This document shows positions 10,184-20,622 of a stretch of DNA of 64,000 nucleotides, one piece after another. Position 1 is the first letter of the stretch. Each line of letters opens with the position of its first letter. The notes under the pieces are model-generated. The model saw only the letters and a program-made list of their open reading frames with translations. It was not told the origin of the DNA and searched no databases. The stretch spans positions 186,001 through 250,000 of the forward strand of contig NZ_JACOFV010000001.1 of NCBI RefSeq assembly GCF_014284255.1, read 5' to 3'. The position numbers and the translations under genes are program-made. The DNA is from Cognatundibacterium jejuense. GTDB taxonomy: Bacteria; Pseudomonadota; Gammaproteobacteria; Burkholderiales; Burkholderiaceae_D.

Positions 10184-13024
10184 ATGTCAGACAAAATGCA
10201 TAAACAAAAAAGAACATCTGTGATTTCTCTGGGACACAAAGCCTTGAGTGTTGCTGTAACCTCAACTTTGCTTTTAATGTCAAATGCCCACGCCACTGGC
10301 ATGGGACGACTAACTGTTCTGTCAGCTTTGGGGCAGCCTTTACGGGCGGAAATCGAGCTTACGTCTCCCAATAGGGATGAAATTGACACGCTGGTGCCGA
10401 AGTTGGCTTCTGCGGATGCATTTCGTCAGGCGAATATCGATTTCAATAATGCATTACTTTCTTTGCGTTTTGCGATAGAGCCCAAAGGTGCAGGTTACGT
10501 TATTAAGGTTTCTTCTGCCCAGCCGATCAATGAACCTTTCGTTGACATGCTGTTAGAAATTACCTCGTCTAATGGCAAATTGTTGCGTGAATATACGTTC
10601 CTGTTAGATCCTGCTGAATTAAGAAATTCTCAGTCGCCGCAGGTAACTAATCCAAATGTTGTTGTAAATAAGGGACAATTTTCCACGTCGAATCAAACGG
10701 AGGCGCGTCCGTCATCGTCTGTTGCTGCTAGTGCAAGTTCACAAGTTTTTGCTAAAAAAATTCCGTCTCAACCTGCGCAGTCAAACAAAGCGCCGTCTGA
10801 CGAATATGCGGTCAAGCCTGGTGATACTCTCGGTAAAATTGCAGCCTCTTATAAACAAGATGGCGTTTCACTTGATCAAATGTTGGTTGGTTTGTACAGA
10901 GCTAATCCACAAGCCTTTGCCGGTAAAAACATGAACCGCCTTAAGGCTGGTCAGATACTCAGCGTTCCTGATGCTGAAACGGTGCGATCAACCGCTGGTG
11001 GTAATCCTGGTGCACACTCCGTCGTGGTTGCGCATGCGGCAGATTTCAATGCTTACCGTAATCATCTAGCTGACTATGTCGAGCATGCTCCTGCCGCTAA
11101 GCAGGTGCCTGAAAAGCAGAGCGCAGGTGGTGCAATTACTGCCAAGGTTAAGGAACTTCCAACGGCAACGAATGAATCAGCGGATAAATTAAAGCTTTCC
11201 AAAGCTGCCCCAAGTCCAACGGAAAAAGGTGGTAACGGTAAGGGTGTTTCTGAAGAAGAAAAGGTCGCCAAGAAAAAGGCAACTGAGGAAGCGGCCAATC
11301 GCTTGAAAGAGTTGGAAAAAAATGTCGGCGATTTGCAACGTCTTCTCGATGTAAAGAATAAAGATTTGGCGGCAAAAGAAGCTGAGTTGAATGCAAAGGG
11401 TAAAGATAAGCAAGTTGTTGCTAGTGGGGCTGCGGCATCAATGCCAGCACCAGCAGCTAAAGCTGTCGGTGCTCCAGCATCCTCTGCGGTAAATGTGGCG
11501 GCGAGTGCACCTGCAAGCTCAGCTGTCGTTGCGGCTGTACCCGCATCTGAGCCAAAAGAAAAGAGTGTGGCGAGTGCTGCTGATACTTCTGCAAGTGCCG
11601 CATCTGTCACTCCAGTGAAGCCTAAGCGTCATGTGGTTGCGCCGCCACCGCCACCGGAACCAAGCTTCTTTGATAGCATGTCTGACTGGTTATTGCCAGG
11701 CGGTGGCGTGTTGTTGGCGTTGCTTGCCGGTGCAGGTGTCTGGATGAATCGTCGTAAGAAAAAACTTCAGCAATTTGAAGATAGTATCCTGACTGGCTCC
11801 AGTATGAAGGCGAACTCCATGTTCGGCTCTACTGGTGGGCAAAGTGTGGATACCAATAATAGCGTTTTCAATTCCAATTTTGCACCGTCTGCCAGTCAGC
11901 TTGATGCGAATGAAGTTGACCCTGTCGCAGAGGCGGATGTCTATATTGCCTATGGTCGTGATTCTCAGGCTGAAGAGATTCTGAAAGAAGCGTTGCGTAC
12001 ACAACCTGATCGTCATGCGGTGCGTTTGAAATTATTAGAGATTTACTTTGCACGCAAAGACGCTAAGCTGTTTGAGCGCCTCGCAGGTGAGTTGTACGGG
12101 ATGACAAGTGGTCAGGGCGATGAGTGGGCTCAGGCTGCCTCTATGGGGATTGTTCTTGAGCCCGGCAATCCTTTGTACGCTGGCGGTAAAGCAAAGACAG
12201 AAATGGTGTATGGAGCTGGTCTCGGTTCGCCAACCCAGCCACTTGAGGATCTTGATCCTGATGCATTGTTGGGTAACTCATTGTCTCGGGATATGTTGGA
12301 TGCAATAAGCATTATCGATACTGCCTCGCACGGCGAAGCGAAAGAGTCTGAACACTCTGCTTCAGTTGCGTTGGATGAGCACGTTGCCGAAAGTCATGAT
12401 GTTGGGTTAGATTTTGATTTGGGAATTGGTGAAGTCGAAGTTCCACAAATACCCGAATCACCATCGCATGATTCTACGCTGGGCGTTTCTGAGCAAATTC
12501 CTGAGGTAGATTTCGGTTCTATTGACTTTGATTTTGGTGAAAGTAAACCTGTTGATTCTGCGATAGAACAGCCAGTTCACCAATCTGCACACTTGGCATC
12601 TGATGGTGAGGATTTGCATGCGCTTGATTTTGCTGAACCTAAATCCGAAGTGCCTGCTTTTGATTCGCACTTCGAATCGGAAATCCCTGTTGTTGCTGAA
12701 GAGCTGAAATTGCCGCTTGAAGATGATCATCACGATGCACATGAGTCGATGCCAGAGGCTGCTTCCGCATTTGAGTTTGACCTGTCTGGTATTAGCCTTG
12801 ATTTGCCTTCGGACGCCTCGCATGTCGCTGAAGTTGCTGCCGACCCGGTAGTTAGCGAATCTCCGGCAGTTAATGCTGAGATGGCGACTAAGCTTGATCT
12901 CGCAGTTGCTTATCACGAAATTGGTGATAAAGAAGGCGCGCGTGAATTGTTGGATGAGGTGTTGAAGGGTGGTACTGCTGAGCAAAAAGAAAGAGCTGGT
13001 ACCATGCTGGCGCAAATGGCCTGA
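10184..13024 (+). CDS. fimV: FimV/HubP-type polar landmark protein
   Basis: A 946-residue inner-membrane protein. A signal peptide (cleavage likely after AHA at 35-37) leads to the conserved N-terminal FimV domain (LGQPLRAEIEL). A LysM peptidoglycan-binding domain spans about 206-263 (YAVKPGDTLG...ILSVPD), then a Lys/Glu coiled coil at about 356-410, an Ala/Ser/Pro linker, one membrane span at about 508-525, and an acidic cytoplasmic region rich in Asp/Glu. A TPR-like segment follows the span and the C-terminal FimV motif (about 899-946, LDLAVAYHEIGDKEGAREL) ends the protein. Known relatives recruit type IV pilus, chemotaxis and flagellar placement factors (FlhF/FlhG, ParA-like ATPases) to the cell pole. 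It is a single gene with its own promoter and terminator. Confidence 0.9.
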   Translation: MSDKMHKQKRTSVISLGHKALSVAVTSTLLLMSNAHATGMGRLTVLSALGQPLRAEIELTSPNRDEIDTLVPKLASADAFRQANIDFNNALLSLRFAIEPKGAGYVIKVSSAQPINEPFVDMLLEITSSNGKLLREYTFLLDPAELRNSQSPQVTNPNVVVNKGQFSTSNQTEARPSSSVAASASSQVFAKKIPSQPAQSNKAPSDEYAVKPGDTLGKIAASYKQDGVSLDQMLVGLYRANPQAFAGKNMNRLKAGQILSVPDAETVRSTAGGNPGAHSVVVAHAADFNAYRNHLADYVEHAPAAKQVPEKQSAGGAITAKVKELPTATNESADKLKLSKAAPSPTEKGGNGKGVSEEEKVAKKKATEEAANRLKELEKNVGDLQRLLDVKNKDLAAKEAELNAKGKDKQVVASGAAASMPAPAAKAVGAPASSAVNVAASAPASSAVVAAVPASEPKEKSVASAADTSASAASVTPVKPKRHVVAPPPPPEPSFFDSMSDWLLPGGGVLLALLAGAGVWMNRRKKKLQQFEDSILTGSSMKANSMFGSTGGQSVDTNNSVFNSNFAPSASQLDANEVDPVAEADVYIAYGRDSQAEEILKEALRTQPDRHAVRLKLLEIYFARKDAKLFERLAGELYGMTSGQGDEWAQAASMGIVLEPGNPLYAGGKAKTEMVYGAGLGSPTQPLEDLDPDALLGNSLSRDMLDAISIIDTASHGEAKESEHSASVALDEHVAESHDVGLDFDLGIGEVEVPQIPESPSHDSTLGVSEQIPEVDFGSIDFDFGESKPVDSAIEQPVHQSAHLASDGEDLHALDFAEPKSEVPAFDSHFESEIPVVAEELKLPLEDDHHDAHESMPEAASAFEFDLSGISLDLPSDASHVAEVAADPVVSESPAVNAEMATKLDLAVAYHEIGDKEGARELLDEVLKGGTAEQKERAGTMLAQMA

Positions 13025-13044
13025 AAGTAATTGATTGCAATACT

Positions 13045-13081
13045 GCGGGCGCCATGTAATCGGCGCCCGTTTTTGTTTTTT
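13045..13081 (+). terminator. Rho-independent terminator after fimV
   Basis: GGGCGCC and GGCGCCC form a 7-bp GC stem around an 8-base loop, followed by GTTTTTGTTTTTT. The truA start codon lies only a few bases past the T-run. Confidence 0.9.
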
Positions 13082-13087
13082 GAATGA

Positions 13088-13915
13088 ATGGATTTACTTG
13101 TGAAGCGTCTCGTTTTGGGTGTGCAATATGATGGGAGTGGTTGGCAGGGTTGGCAAACACAACCTTCGGGAAATACTGTGCAAGATGCGCTTGAGAGGGC
13201 CCTTTTTCAGTTTTGTGGAGCTGAAATTTCGACTGTTTGTGCTGGCCGAACTGATGCGGGGGTGCACGGGATTGAGCAGGTGGTCCACTTTGATACTCCA
13301 CTTGAGCGTGCTTCGTATTCGTGGGTGAATGGTGTGAATGCTTTCTTGCCTGCGAGTGTGGCAGTTCAATGGGCTAAAGAGTTGGAGCTCGACGAGGATT
13401 CGCAGGATAACTTCCATGCAAGATTCAGTGCGAGAGCGAGAACTTATCATTATGTTTTGTACAATAGCACGATTCGATCGCCTATCTGGGCGGGGCGTGC
13501 TGGCTGGGCGTTTAGGCCTTTGGATGTGAGTCAAATGCGCATTGCTGCTGAGAAACTCCTTGGGGAGCATGATTTTTCTGCTTTTCGTGCATCAGGCTGT
13601 CAGGCGAAGACACCGGTTAAGCACATGTATTCGATTGAAATTCGTCAGCAGGGAGAGCTCATTGTATTTACTCTCAAAGCGAGTGCGTTTTTGCACCACA
13701 TGGTTCGAAATATTGTTGGCTCCTTATTGTTTGTGGGAATGGCGCGTCGCGCACCAGAATGGTTGGCGGAAGTATTGGAAAGCAAGGATAGAAGTATTGC
13801 GGCGCCGACTTTTATGCCGGATGGCTTGTATTTGGCGAAAATCGACTATGAGGAAAAATGGGGTTTGCCTCAATCGGATATCATAGAATTGCCTGGATTC
13901 TTGTCTCTTTTGTAG
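13088..13915 (+). CDS. truA: tRNA pseudouridine(38-40) synthase
   Basis: Converts uridines 38-40 of the tRNA anticodon arm to pseudouridine. 275 residues; starts with [18 protein letters not shown] and holds the catalytic Asp56 in [11 protein letters not shown]. The ATG follows directly on the fimV terminator T-run and has no Shine-Dalgarno sequence; GTG at 13100 is an alternative start. In many Burkholderiales truA is followed by trp genes; here the next gene is lepA. Confidence 0.94.
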   Translation: MDLLVKRLVLGVQYDGSGWQGWQTQPSGNTVQDALERALFQFCGAEISTVCAGRTDAGVHGIEQVVHFDTPLERASYSWVNGVNAFLPASVAVQWAKELELDEDSQDNFHARFSARARTYHYVLYNSTIRSPIWAGRAGWAFRPLDVSQMRIAAEKLLGEHDFSAFRASGCQAKTPVKHMYSIEIRQQGELIVFTLKASAFLHHMVRNIVGSLLFVGMARRAPEWLAEVLESKDRSIAAPTFMPDGLYLAKIDYEEKWGLPQSDIIELPGFLSLL

Positions 13916-13998
13916 TGCTTTATTGTTACTGAGCGTGATTTCTCAGATTTCCTCTCTGAAATCCGGTAAAATGATGTTTTGCAAAACCCGCACTGAAG

Positions 13999-14042
13999 GC
14001 GCTCGCCTGGGGACTATTGCCCAGACTGGAGCGCTTTTTTTT
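13999..14042 (+). terminator. Strong hairpin and T-run between truA and lepA
   Basis: GCGCTC/GAGCGC with an inner CTGGG/CCCAG stem, followed by eight T residues. It may simply end truA, but a TAAAAT box about 30 bp upstream raises the alternative of a short independent transcript. Confidence 0.8.
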
Positions 14043-14083
14043 AGCTGGTCTTCGCCTCACCTTAGTATTTTTTTGTAATTTCA

Positions 14084-15877
14084 ATGAATAACATCCGGAA
14101 TTTTTCTATTATTGCCCATATCGATCACGGCAAATCCACGCTGGCTGATCGTATTATTCAATTGTGCGGTGGCTTGTCTGATCGTGAAATGGAAGCGCAA
14201 GTCCTTGATTCTATGGATATTGAGCGTGAACGCGGGATCACCATTAAAGCCCAGACTGCTGCTTTGCATTACAAGGCGCGTGATGGACAGGTGTATAACC
14301 TGAATTTAATTGACACGCCAGGTCACGTCGATTTTAGCTACGAAGTTAGTCGTTCCTTATCTGCTTGCGAAGGTGCGTTGCTCGTGGTCGATGCATCTCA
14401 GGGCGTTGAGGCGCAGACCGTCGCAAACTGCTACACGGCGATTGAGCTTGGTGTAGAAGTGGTGCCTGTACTTAATAAGATTGATTTGCCCTCAGCGGAT
14501 CCTGAAAACGCCTGCTCAGAAATTGAAGAGGTCATTGGTATTGATGCCACTGATGCGGTACATTGTTCGGCTAAGACCGGTCTCGGTGTATTGGATGTAC
14601 TAGAGTCTCTTATTGTTAAAGTACCGCCACCAAAAGGCGATCCAGAAGCACCTTTGCAAGCATTAATTATTGACTCGTGGTTTGATAACTACGTGGGTGT
14701 GGTGATGCTGGTGCGTATCGTTAATGGTACCTTGCGCCCAAAAGATAAAATTTTGTTTATGGCAACCGAGGCGCAGCATCTGGTTGAAAGTGTCGGTGTG
14801 TTTACGCCTAAGTCTTTGAGTCGCACTGAACTGTCTGCTGGTCAGGTGGGTTTTGTGATTGCCGGTATTAAAGAGCTGAAATCTGCTAAGGTTGGCGATA
14901 CCATTACCGTGGCCAATAAAGCCGCCAAAGAGCCTTTGCCGGGTTTTAAAGAGGTGCAGCCGCAAGTGTTTGCTGGTTTGTTCCCGGTAGAGGCAAATCA
15001 GTATGATGCCTTACGTGACTCTTTAGAGAAATTGAAGCTCAATGATGCTGCTCTGATGTACGAACCTGAAGTGTCGCAAGCGCTGGGCTTTGGTTTTCGT
15101 TGCGGTTTCCTTGGTTTGTTGCACATGGAGATCGTTCAGGAGCGTTTGGAACGAGAATTTGATATGGATCTCATCACTACGGCGCCGACCGTCGTGTATG
15201 AGGTAGTCATGGCGGATGGTACCATTTTGATGGTGGATAATCCTTCGAAGATGCCTGATCCATCGAAGATTGAGGAGATACGTGAGCCTATCGTCACGGT
15301 CAATCTTTACATGCCGCAAGAATACGTCGGCTCTGTCATTACTTTGTGTACGCAAAAACGTGGTGTGCAATTGGATATGAGCTATCACGGCCGACAAGTT
15401 AAATTGACCTACGAAATGCCAATGGCGGAAATCGTGCTGGACTTCTTTGATCGTCTGAAATCCACTTCACGCGGTTATGCGTCGATGGATTACGAGTTTA
15501 AAGAAAATCGTGCTGCTGATGTGGTAAAGGTCGATATGCTGATTAACAGTGAAAAAGTCGATGCGTTGGCGATTATTGTTCATCGTGCCAATAGCCATTT
15601 CCGAGGTCGTGCAGTAGCCGCCAAAATGCGTGAATTGATCCCTCGTCAAATGTTTGATGTTGCGATTCAAGCTGCTATTGGCTCCAACATTATCTCGCGT
15701 GAAAACGTGAAGGCATTGCGTAAAAACGTATTGGCAAAATGTTATGGTGGCGATATTAGCCGTAAGCGTAAATTGCTGGAAAAACAAAAGGCTGGTAAGA
15801 AGCGTATGAAGCAAGTGGGTTCTGTTGAGATTCCACAAGAGGCATTTTTGGCAATTTTACAAGTGGATGAAAAATGA
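14084..15877 (+). CDS. lepA: Elongation factor 4 (ribosome back-translocase GTPase)
   Basis: Translational GTPase that acts on stalled or misassembled ribosomes. 597 residues, full length. The G1 motif [10 protein letters not shown], the switch GERGITIK-like stretch ([10 protein letters not shown]), DTPGHVDF and NKIDLP are intact. The C-terminal LepA-specific domain ends with [17 protein letters not shown]. Its stop codon overlaps the lepB start by 4 bases (ATGA), so LepB translation is coupled; lepA-lepB linkage is typical of proteobacteria. Confidence 0.97.
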   Translation: MNNIRNFSIIAHIDHGKSTLADRIIQLCGGLSDREMEAQVLDSMDIERERGITIKAQTAALHYKARDGQVYNLNLIDTPGHVDFSYEVSRSLSACEGALLVVDASQGVEAQTVANCYTAIELGVEVVPVLNKIDLPSADPENACSEIEEVIGIDATDAVHCSAKTGLGVLDVLESLIVKVPPPKGDPEAPLQALIIDSWFDNYVGVVMLVRIVNGTLRPKDKILFMATEAQHLVESVGVFTPKSLSRTELSAGQVGFVIAGIKELKSAKVGDTITVANKAAKEPLPGFKEVQPQVFAGLFPVEANQYDALRDSLEKLKLNDAALMYEPEVSQALGFGFRCGFLGLLHMEIVQERLEREFDMDLITTAPTVVYEVVMADGTILMVDNPSKMPDPSKIEEIREPIVTVNLYMPQEYVGSVITLCTQKRGVQLDMSYHGRQVKLTYEMPMAEIVLDFFDRLKSTSRGYASMDYEFKENRAADVVKVDMLINSEKVDALAIIVHRANSHFRGRAVAAKMRELIPRQMFDVAIQAAIGSNIISRENVKALRKNVLAKCYGGDISRKRKLLEKQKAGKKRMKQVGSVEIPQEAFLAILQVDEK

Positions 15878-16785
15878 GTTTTCAATCAATTTTAGGAAAT
15901 TTTGCTCTGATATTATTTGTGCTGACGATAAGCACAGGCATAGTCTGGTTTCTGGATACGTTTGTATTAGCTAAGCGCCGCCGTGCAGCAGCAGATGCGG
16001 CATTGGCAGCGTACGATGCGCGCAATGCAAAACTCAGTGCGGAAGGCATTAAAGTCGAGGAAAGCAAACGTCACGAAATTGAAGAAAATATTTTACGTCA
16101 ACCACTCTGGGTTGAGTATTCAGGCAGCTTTTTTCCAGTTATAGCAATGGTATTCTTTCTGCGATCATTTTTATATGAGCCATTTAAAATTCCATCTAGT
16201 TCAATGCTACCAACTTTATTTGTCGGTGATTTGATCTTAGTAAATAAATTCACCTACGGTATTCGTTTGCCAATTTTGAATAAAAAGGTCATCGAAATAA
16301 ATAATCCCCAACGTGGCGATGTGATGGTATTTAAATACCCTGAAGACCCTTCTGTCGACTATATCAAGCGCGTCGTTGGTGTGCCTGGTGATAAAGTTGT
16401 CTATAAAAACAAGAAATTGTTAATTAATGGCAATGAAATGACTTACCAGGCGATGCCGGAATTTCTGGATGAAGAGCATTTAAGTTATTTTAAACAATAT
16501 TCCGAGAACCTGACTGGTGTTTCTCATCGCATATTAAACGATGAGCAATCCCCCGCTTTTGTAAGAGATCCGCATAATTTCCCTAAACGCGAAAATTGTA
16601 CATACAATATAGATGGGTTTTCTTGTGTTGTTCCCGAAGGTGAATATTTCATGATGGGTGATAATCGCGATAATAGCCTTGATAGCAGATATTGGGGATT
16701 TGTCCCAGACCAGAATATTGTCGGAAAAGCCTTCTTTATTTGGATGAATTTAGGGAACATTAAACGGATTGGCAGCTTTCAGTAA
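15874..16785 (+). CDS. lepB: Signal peptidase I
   Basis: Inner-membrane serine protease that removes signal peptides from exported proteins. 303 residues. One N-terminal membrane span (about 8-28), a short Ala/Arg-rich cytoplasmic loop, a second span (about 85-100), then the periplasmic catalytic domain. The Ser-Lys dyad is Ser110 in [11 protein letters not shown] and Lys165 in [12 protein letters not shown]; the [14 protein letters not shown] box is near the C-terminus. It overlaps lepA by 4 bp and is followed by the DUF4845 gene and rnc, a conserved arrangement. Confidence 0.96.
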   Translation: MSFQSILGNFALILFVLTISTGIVWFLDTFVLAKRRRAAADAALAAYDARNAKLSAEGIKVEESKRHEIEENILRQPLWVEYSGSFFPVIAMVFFLRSFLYEPFKIPSSSMLPTLFVGDLILVNKFTYGIRLPILNKKVIEINNPQRGDVMVFKYPEDPSVDYIKRVVGVPGDKVVYKNKKLLINGNEMTYQAMPEFLDEEHLSYFKQYSENLTGVSHRILNDEQSPAFVRDPHNFPKRENCTYNIDGFSCVVPEGEYFMMGDNRDNSLDSRYWGFVPDQNIVGKAFFIWMNLGNIKRIGSFQ

Positions 16786-16819
16786 ATGACTTATTTAAAC
16801 AAAATGGAGCGGATCAGCA

Positions 16820-17215
16820 ATGAAGAAAAATCGTCATACTCAGCTTAAGTCGCAGCGCGGAATTTCCCTGATCGGATTGATTTTTTCTTTGGGGATGTTG
16901 GTGCTGGTAGCAATGGTAGCAATGAAAGTTGTACCAACTACGATTGAATATTTGTCGATAAAAAAGGCGATTGTCAGTGCAAAAGGGGCTGGTAGTTCTG
17001 CTCGTGATATCGAAAATGCGTTCAATAAGCAGGCCGAAGTGGGGTATATCACGTCAATCTCGGGCAAAGATTTAGTCATTGAGAGAAACGGTGATGATAT
17101 TGATGTAAGTTTTTCTTACCAAAAAAAGATCCCTTTGTTTGGGCCAGCATCGCTATTGCTGGAATATGAAGGTACAACGGCGAAAAGTGGTATTGCCACC
17201 AAGAAGCCAGAATAA
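16820..17215 (+). CDS. DUF4845 prepilin-like single-span protein
   Basis: 131 residues. A short basic N-terminus ends in QRGISLIGLIFSL, which resembles the hydrophobic helix of type IV pilins but lacks the usual Glu at position 5 of the mature chain. A single membrane span (about 15-38) is followed by a small extracytoplasmic domain. Position between lepB and rnc and overall pattern match DUF4845, a family found at this place in many beta- and gammaproteobacteria without an assigned function. GGAG precedes the ATG by about 10 bases. Confidence 0.85.
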   Translation: MKKNRHTQLKSQRGISLIGLIFSLGMLVLVAMVAMKVVPTTIEYLSIKKAIVSAKGAGSSARDIENAFNKQAEVGYITSISGKDLVIERNGDDIDVSFSYQKKIPLFGPASLLLEYEGTTAKSGIATKKPE

Positions 17216-17227
17216 ATAGATTGACGT

Positions 17228-18094
17228 ATGAATCTTCAATTATTGCAAAAGAGGCTGGGTCACCAGTTTGGAAACCCAGCTTTATTGCAGCAGGCATTGA
17301 CTCACCGTAGTCATAGTGTCGTACATAATGAGCGCCTTGAGTTTCTGGGCGACTCGGTTTTGAATTGTGTGGTTGCTTCTTTATTGTTTGATAGTTTTGC
17401 CAACATTGATGAGGGTGATCTGTCGCGCGTACGCGCCAATCTCGTTAAGCAACAGACTTTGTATGAAATTGCCCAAAGAATCGAGCTATCTCAGTTTCTT
17501 CGCCTGGGCGAGGGGGAATTAAAATCCGGTGGTTTTCGCAGACCATCAATTCTCGCAGATACCTTGGAGGCTTTGTTTGGCGGTATATTCCTTGATGCAG
17601 GCTTTGATGCTGCCAAAGCAGTTATACGTGCATTATATTCACCTATTTTAGAGTCGGTTGATCCAACCACACTGGGTAAGGATGCCAAAACCTTACTCCA
17701 GGAATTTTTGCAGAGCAGAAAAATCGCTTTGCCGCAATATAACGTGGTTGCTACACATGGTGCTGCGCATAATCAAGAATTTGAAATTGAGTGTTTGGTG
17801 CCTAAACTGGATATTCAGGTATTTGGTACAGGCGGAAGTCGCCGTGCTGGTGAGCAGGCGGCAGCAAAATTGGCATTGGAATCGGCAATTGAAGTGTTGT
17901 CCCGTACCCCGGCTTCTCGTAAAGCTAAGCCTCGTGCCGCGCAATTGAAATTGGCCGGCATTGCTACTTCGCAAAATGAAGTTGCCGTTGACTCAAAAAA
18001 TGCGACTGATAAACAAAAGACTGCTGTAGACACTGACGTAATTAAAACTGCGGAAGATCTGCCAAACCCGAACCACCATCCAAAGACTGCTTGA
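17228..18094 (+). CDS. rnc: Ribonuclease III
   Basis: Double-stranded RNA endonuclease acting in rRNA and mRNA processing. The catalytic domain (about 1-150) contains the signature ERLEFLGDS at 35-43 and the metal-binding stretch [17 protein letters not shown] dsRNA-binding domain spans about 157-225 ([14 protein letters not shown] to [14 protein letters not shown]). Residues about 230-288 form an extra, charged and probably disordered tail, making it about 60 residues longer than the E. coli enzyme. Era follows 7 bp later. Confidence 0.96.
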   Translation: MNLQLLQKRLGHQFGNPALLQQALTHRSHSVVHNERLEFLGDSVLNCVVASLLFDSFANIDEGDLSRVRANLVKQQTLYEIAQRIELSQFLRLGEGELKSGGFRRPSILADTLEALFGGIFLDAGFDAAKAVIRALYSPILESVDPTTLGKDAKTLLQEFLQSRKIALPQYNVVATHGAAHNQEFEIECLVPKLDIQVFGTGGSRRAGEQAAAKLALESAIEVLSRTPASRKAKPRAAQLKLAGIATSQNEVAVDSKNATDKQKTAVDTDVIKTAEDLPNPNHHPKTA

Positions 18095-18101
18095 GCACCC
18101 C

Positions 18102-19004
18102 ATGAATGAAATTTTAGACAATCCAGATTTTCGTTGTGGGTACATCGCCATTGTTGGCCGTCCAAACGTCGGTAAATCTACACTGATGAATGCCTTGATT
18201 GGCGCAAAAGTAAGTATCACTTCACGTAAAGCGCAGACAACGCGCCATCGTATTACTGGCATTCAGACGAAAGACAATACGCAGTTTGTGTATGTTGATA
18301 CACCTGGTTTTCAGACCCGTCACTCCAATGCCTTGAACCGCACTTTGAATCGTACCGTAACAACCACCTTGACCGCAGCCGACGTGATTTTGTTTTTGGT
18401 TGAAGCTGGTACTTTTGGTCCTGCTGATCAGCAGGTGATCGATTTACTGCCTAAAAATGTACCCTGTATTTTGGTGATCAATAAGTCGGATCGCGTCAAA
18501 GATAAAGCAGTGATGATGCCGTTTGCGCAGAAGATCGCCGCACTCTTTCCGTTTGCTGCGATTGTTCCGGTATCCGCAACCTTGCGTTTTCAGTTGGAAA
18601 ATCTTGAAGGCGAAACAAGAAAGTATTTGCCTTTGAATCCGCCTATGTTTGCGGAAGATGATATTACTGACCGCAGCGAAAAATTTCTTGCCACTGAAAT
18701 TGTTCGCGAGAAATTATTCCGGTTTGTTGGTGATGAGCTGCCCTACACCAGTACAGTTTTGATTGAAAAATTCGAGCAAGAAGGAAACTTACGCCGGATT
18801 TTTGTAGCGATTCTGGTTGATCGTGATGGCCATAAGTCGATGGTGATTGGGAATAAAGGTGCTCGATTGAAAGACATTTCTACCCAATCTCGTACCGATA
18901 TGGAAAAGCTCTTTGGCGGGCCTGTATATCTGGAAATTTGGGTGAAAGTAAAATCCGGATGGGCAGATAATGAGGCCGGTTTACGGGCTTACGGTTACGA
19001 ATAA
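18102..19004 (+). CDS. era: GTPase Era (16S rRNA/30S maturation)
   Basis: GTP-binding protein that assists 30S subunit assembly by binding the 3' end of 16S rRNA. 300 residues. P-loop GRPNVGKS at 19-26, switch region DTPGF and NKSD specificity motif in the N-terminal half; C-terminal KH domain with the [12 protein letters not shown] loop. Part of the rnc-era-recO run. Confidence 0.97.
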   Translation: MNEILDNPDFRCGYIAIVGRPNVGKSTLMNALIGAKVSITSRKAQTTRHRITGIQTKDNTQFVYVDTPGFQTRHSNALNRTLNRTVTTTLTAADVILFLVEAGTFGPADQQVIDLLPKNVPCILVINKSDRVKDKAVMMPFAQKIAALFPFAAIVPVSATLRFQLENLEGETRKYLPLNPPMFAEDDITDRSEKFLATEIVREKLFRFVGDELPYTSTVLIEKFEQEGNLRRIFVAILVDRDGHKSMVIGNKGARLKDISTQSRTDMEKLFGGPVYLEIWVKVKSGWADNEAGLRAYGYE

Positions 19005-19011
19005 GAATAAC

Positions 19012-19854
19012 ATGACTGCAGGGGAGAGCGCCGTCATTCAGATGCAGGATGCCGTATTGGATGCGGAGGACCCTACCGTTGATTCCGTCGCGCGCATCCC
19101 TGCAAAAAGGTCAATCCCCGTTTCTTCTAAATCTCCTATCCGAGAACGCCGAGTGTTGAATCAGCCAGGATTTGTTTTGCATTCCTGGCCGTATAAAGAA
19201 ACTAGCGTGATCGTCGATGTGCTGACGCGCGACTATGGCCGTATCGCGTTAGTAGCAAAAGGTGCAAAGCGTCCGCATTCGCAATTGCGTAGTGTTCTTC
19301 AAACCTTTCAGCCTTTGCAGCTTGCATGGACTGGCAAATCCGAGATACGAGTGCTGACTTCTGCTGAGTGGGTTGGCGGTATGTTGCCGTTGGAAAAGTC
19401 GGCGTTGCTTTGCGGTTTTTACTTGAATGAATTGCTGGTCAAATTTCTGGTGCGCGACGAACCACATCCCATGTTGTTTGATGAGTATGTCTCGACCTTG
19501 AATCAGTTGGCGCATGATGAGCCGGCGTCGACGGTATTGCGTCAATTTGAATTATCTTTGCTGCGCGAATCAGGTTTGTTAAACGATCTCAGTTTTTGCA
19601 CTAGTGCCAGGGCGCGTGTGCAGGCTGATGTCAGATACGTGATAGACCCTGAACTTGGTGCCAGGCCTGCATTGCAATCTGACGTGGTTCCTGTTGTCTC
19701 TGGGCAGACTTTAATCGACATGGTGGACGGGGATTATAGTGACCCGCAAACGCAGTTTCAGAGCAAGATGCTGATGCGTAGCTTGCTTGCCCATCACCTG
19801 CATGGTTCTTTTTTAAATACCCGCCAAATTTTGATTGATTTGCAAAATTTATGA
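19012..19854 (+). CDS. recO: DNA repair protein RecO, with an N-terminal extension
   Basis: Loads RecA onto SSB-coated DNA with RecR in the RecF pathway. The OB-fold starts at about [18 protein letters not shown] and the helical C-terminal domain follows. The chosen ATG at 19012, just after the era stop, gives 280 residues with about 45 residues of polar, likely disordered sequence before the fold. The frame is open back to an ATG at 18970 inside era; an ATG at 19042 would give a shorter tail. No start has a clear ribosome site, so the start is uncertain. Confidence 0.9.
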   Translation: MTAGESAVIQMQDAVLDAEDPTVDSVARIPAKRSIPVSSKSPIRERRVLNQPGFVLHSWPYKETSVIVDVLTRDYGRIALVAKGAKRPHSQLRSVLQTFQPLQLAWTGKSEIRVLTSAEWVGGMLPLEKSALLCGFYLNELLVKFLVRDEPHPMLFDEYVSTLNQLAHDEPASTVLRQFELSLLRESGLLNDLSFCTSARARVQADVRYVIDPELGARPALQSDVVPVVSGQTLIDMVDGDYSDPQTQFQSKMLMRSLLAHHLHGSFLNTRQILIDLQNL

Positions 19855-20621
19855 ACATCCATCAACAACGCCAATTGCTCGATTTGAGCGTGAGCCTGAA
19901 TTCATTGGTGCAGGTTCGTGAAAAAATCGGCGCACAGTTTTTCGATCTTTCCCGCTTATCATTATTGGCTGAAGAAGCTGGCGCCGATTGTATTTCTTTA
20001 TATGTTGATGAGTCGAACTGGTCGTCACTTGCAATGATTGTCGAGCAGTTGGCATGCCAGGTGATTAACACATTTGAATTGGAAGTGCCAGCTGCTGACT
20101 TCATGCTCAAACATTTAGAGACGAGTCCGGTGACGCATGTCTGCTTGGTTGATGTCGATGCATCTAATGCTGAGCAGTATGTTGCTCTTGATCTGGAACA
20201 GAATTTTTCTCAAGTTCAAAGTTTTGTTAAGCAACTACAAGCTCGTGGTATCTGTGTTTCAGCTTTTATTTTGCCAATACCTGCAGCGATTGCTGCTGTC
20301 GCGGAGTTGCGAATTTCTCGTGTTCGACTTGATTGTTCGTCTTATGTGGAGGCGGCAGACGACAGTCAGCGCACGCATGCATTGGCGCAAATTCAAACCG
20401 CGTTAGCTAATTGTGTTGGTCGTGGCATGGTTGTGGGTATTGAAGGTAAATTTGACTCGGCGCAGGTTCAGGCATTGGCAACAATTTCTGATATCTCCCA
20501 ATTTCATTTGAATGAACTGGTCGTTGCTCATTCCTTGCAGTGTGGCTGGGAAAGTGCAATTCGCAATATCAAAGCGTCGCTGGTGAAATCGCGATTGAAT
20601 CGCAGAGCTGATGGAGGTTGA
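19851..20621 (+). CDS. PdxJ-family protein lacking catalytic residues (probable pseudoenzyme)
   Basis: Sits in the usual pdxJ position between recO and acpS, overlaps recO by 4 bp, and aligns end to end (256 residues) with pyridoxine 5'-phosphate synthase: [18 protein letters not shown] and the C-terminal helix all fit. The active-site motifs do not. The NIDH motif is SLNS (15-18); HLREDRRH is YVDESNWS (51-58); CLVPEKR is CLVDVDA; the HTG loop is DCS; NAGHG is GIEGK (196-200); and NIGH is HLNE (219-222). Only a glutamate (Glu76) near the NLEMA position remains. PLP synthesis by this protein is therefore unlikely. The frame is intact and codon use is ordinary, so it seems kept under selection. 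Its role is unknown. Confidence 0.8.
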   Translation: MNIHQQRQLLDLSVSLNSLVQVREKIGAQFFDLSRLSLLAEEAGADCISLYVDESNWSSLAMIVEQLACQVINTFELEVPAADFMLKHLETSPVTHVCLVDVDASNAEQYVALDLEQNFSQVQSFVKQLQARGICVSAFILPIPAAIAAVAELRISRVRLDCSSYVEAADDSQRTHALAQIQTALANCVGRGMVVGIEGKFDSAQVQALATISDISQFHLNELVVAHSLQCGWESAIRNIKASLVKSRLNRRADGG

Positions 20622-20622
20622 C

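Noticed and set aside
11074-11610. 178-codon minus-strand Ala-rich ORF inside fimV
   Set aside because: Shadow of the Ala/Lys-rich linker of FimV; no ribosome site and no recognisable motif.
19851-20621. Calling the PdxJ-like gene a pseudogene
   Set aside because: The frame is complete, start and stop overlap or abut its neighbours as in the intact operon, and fold-level residues are kept; only active-site motifs changed.
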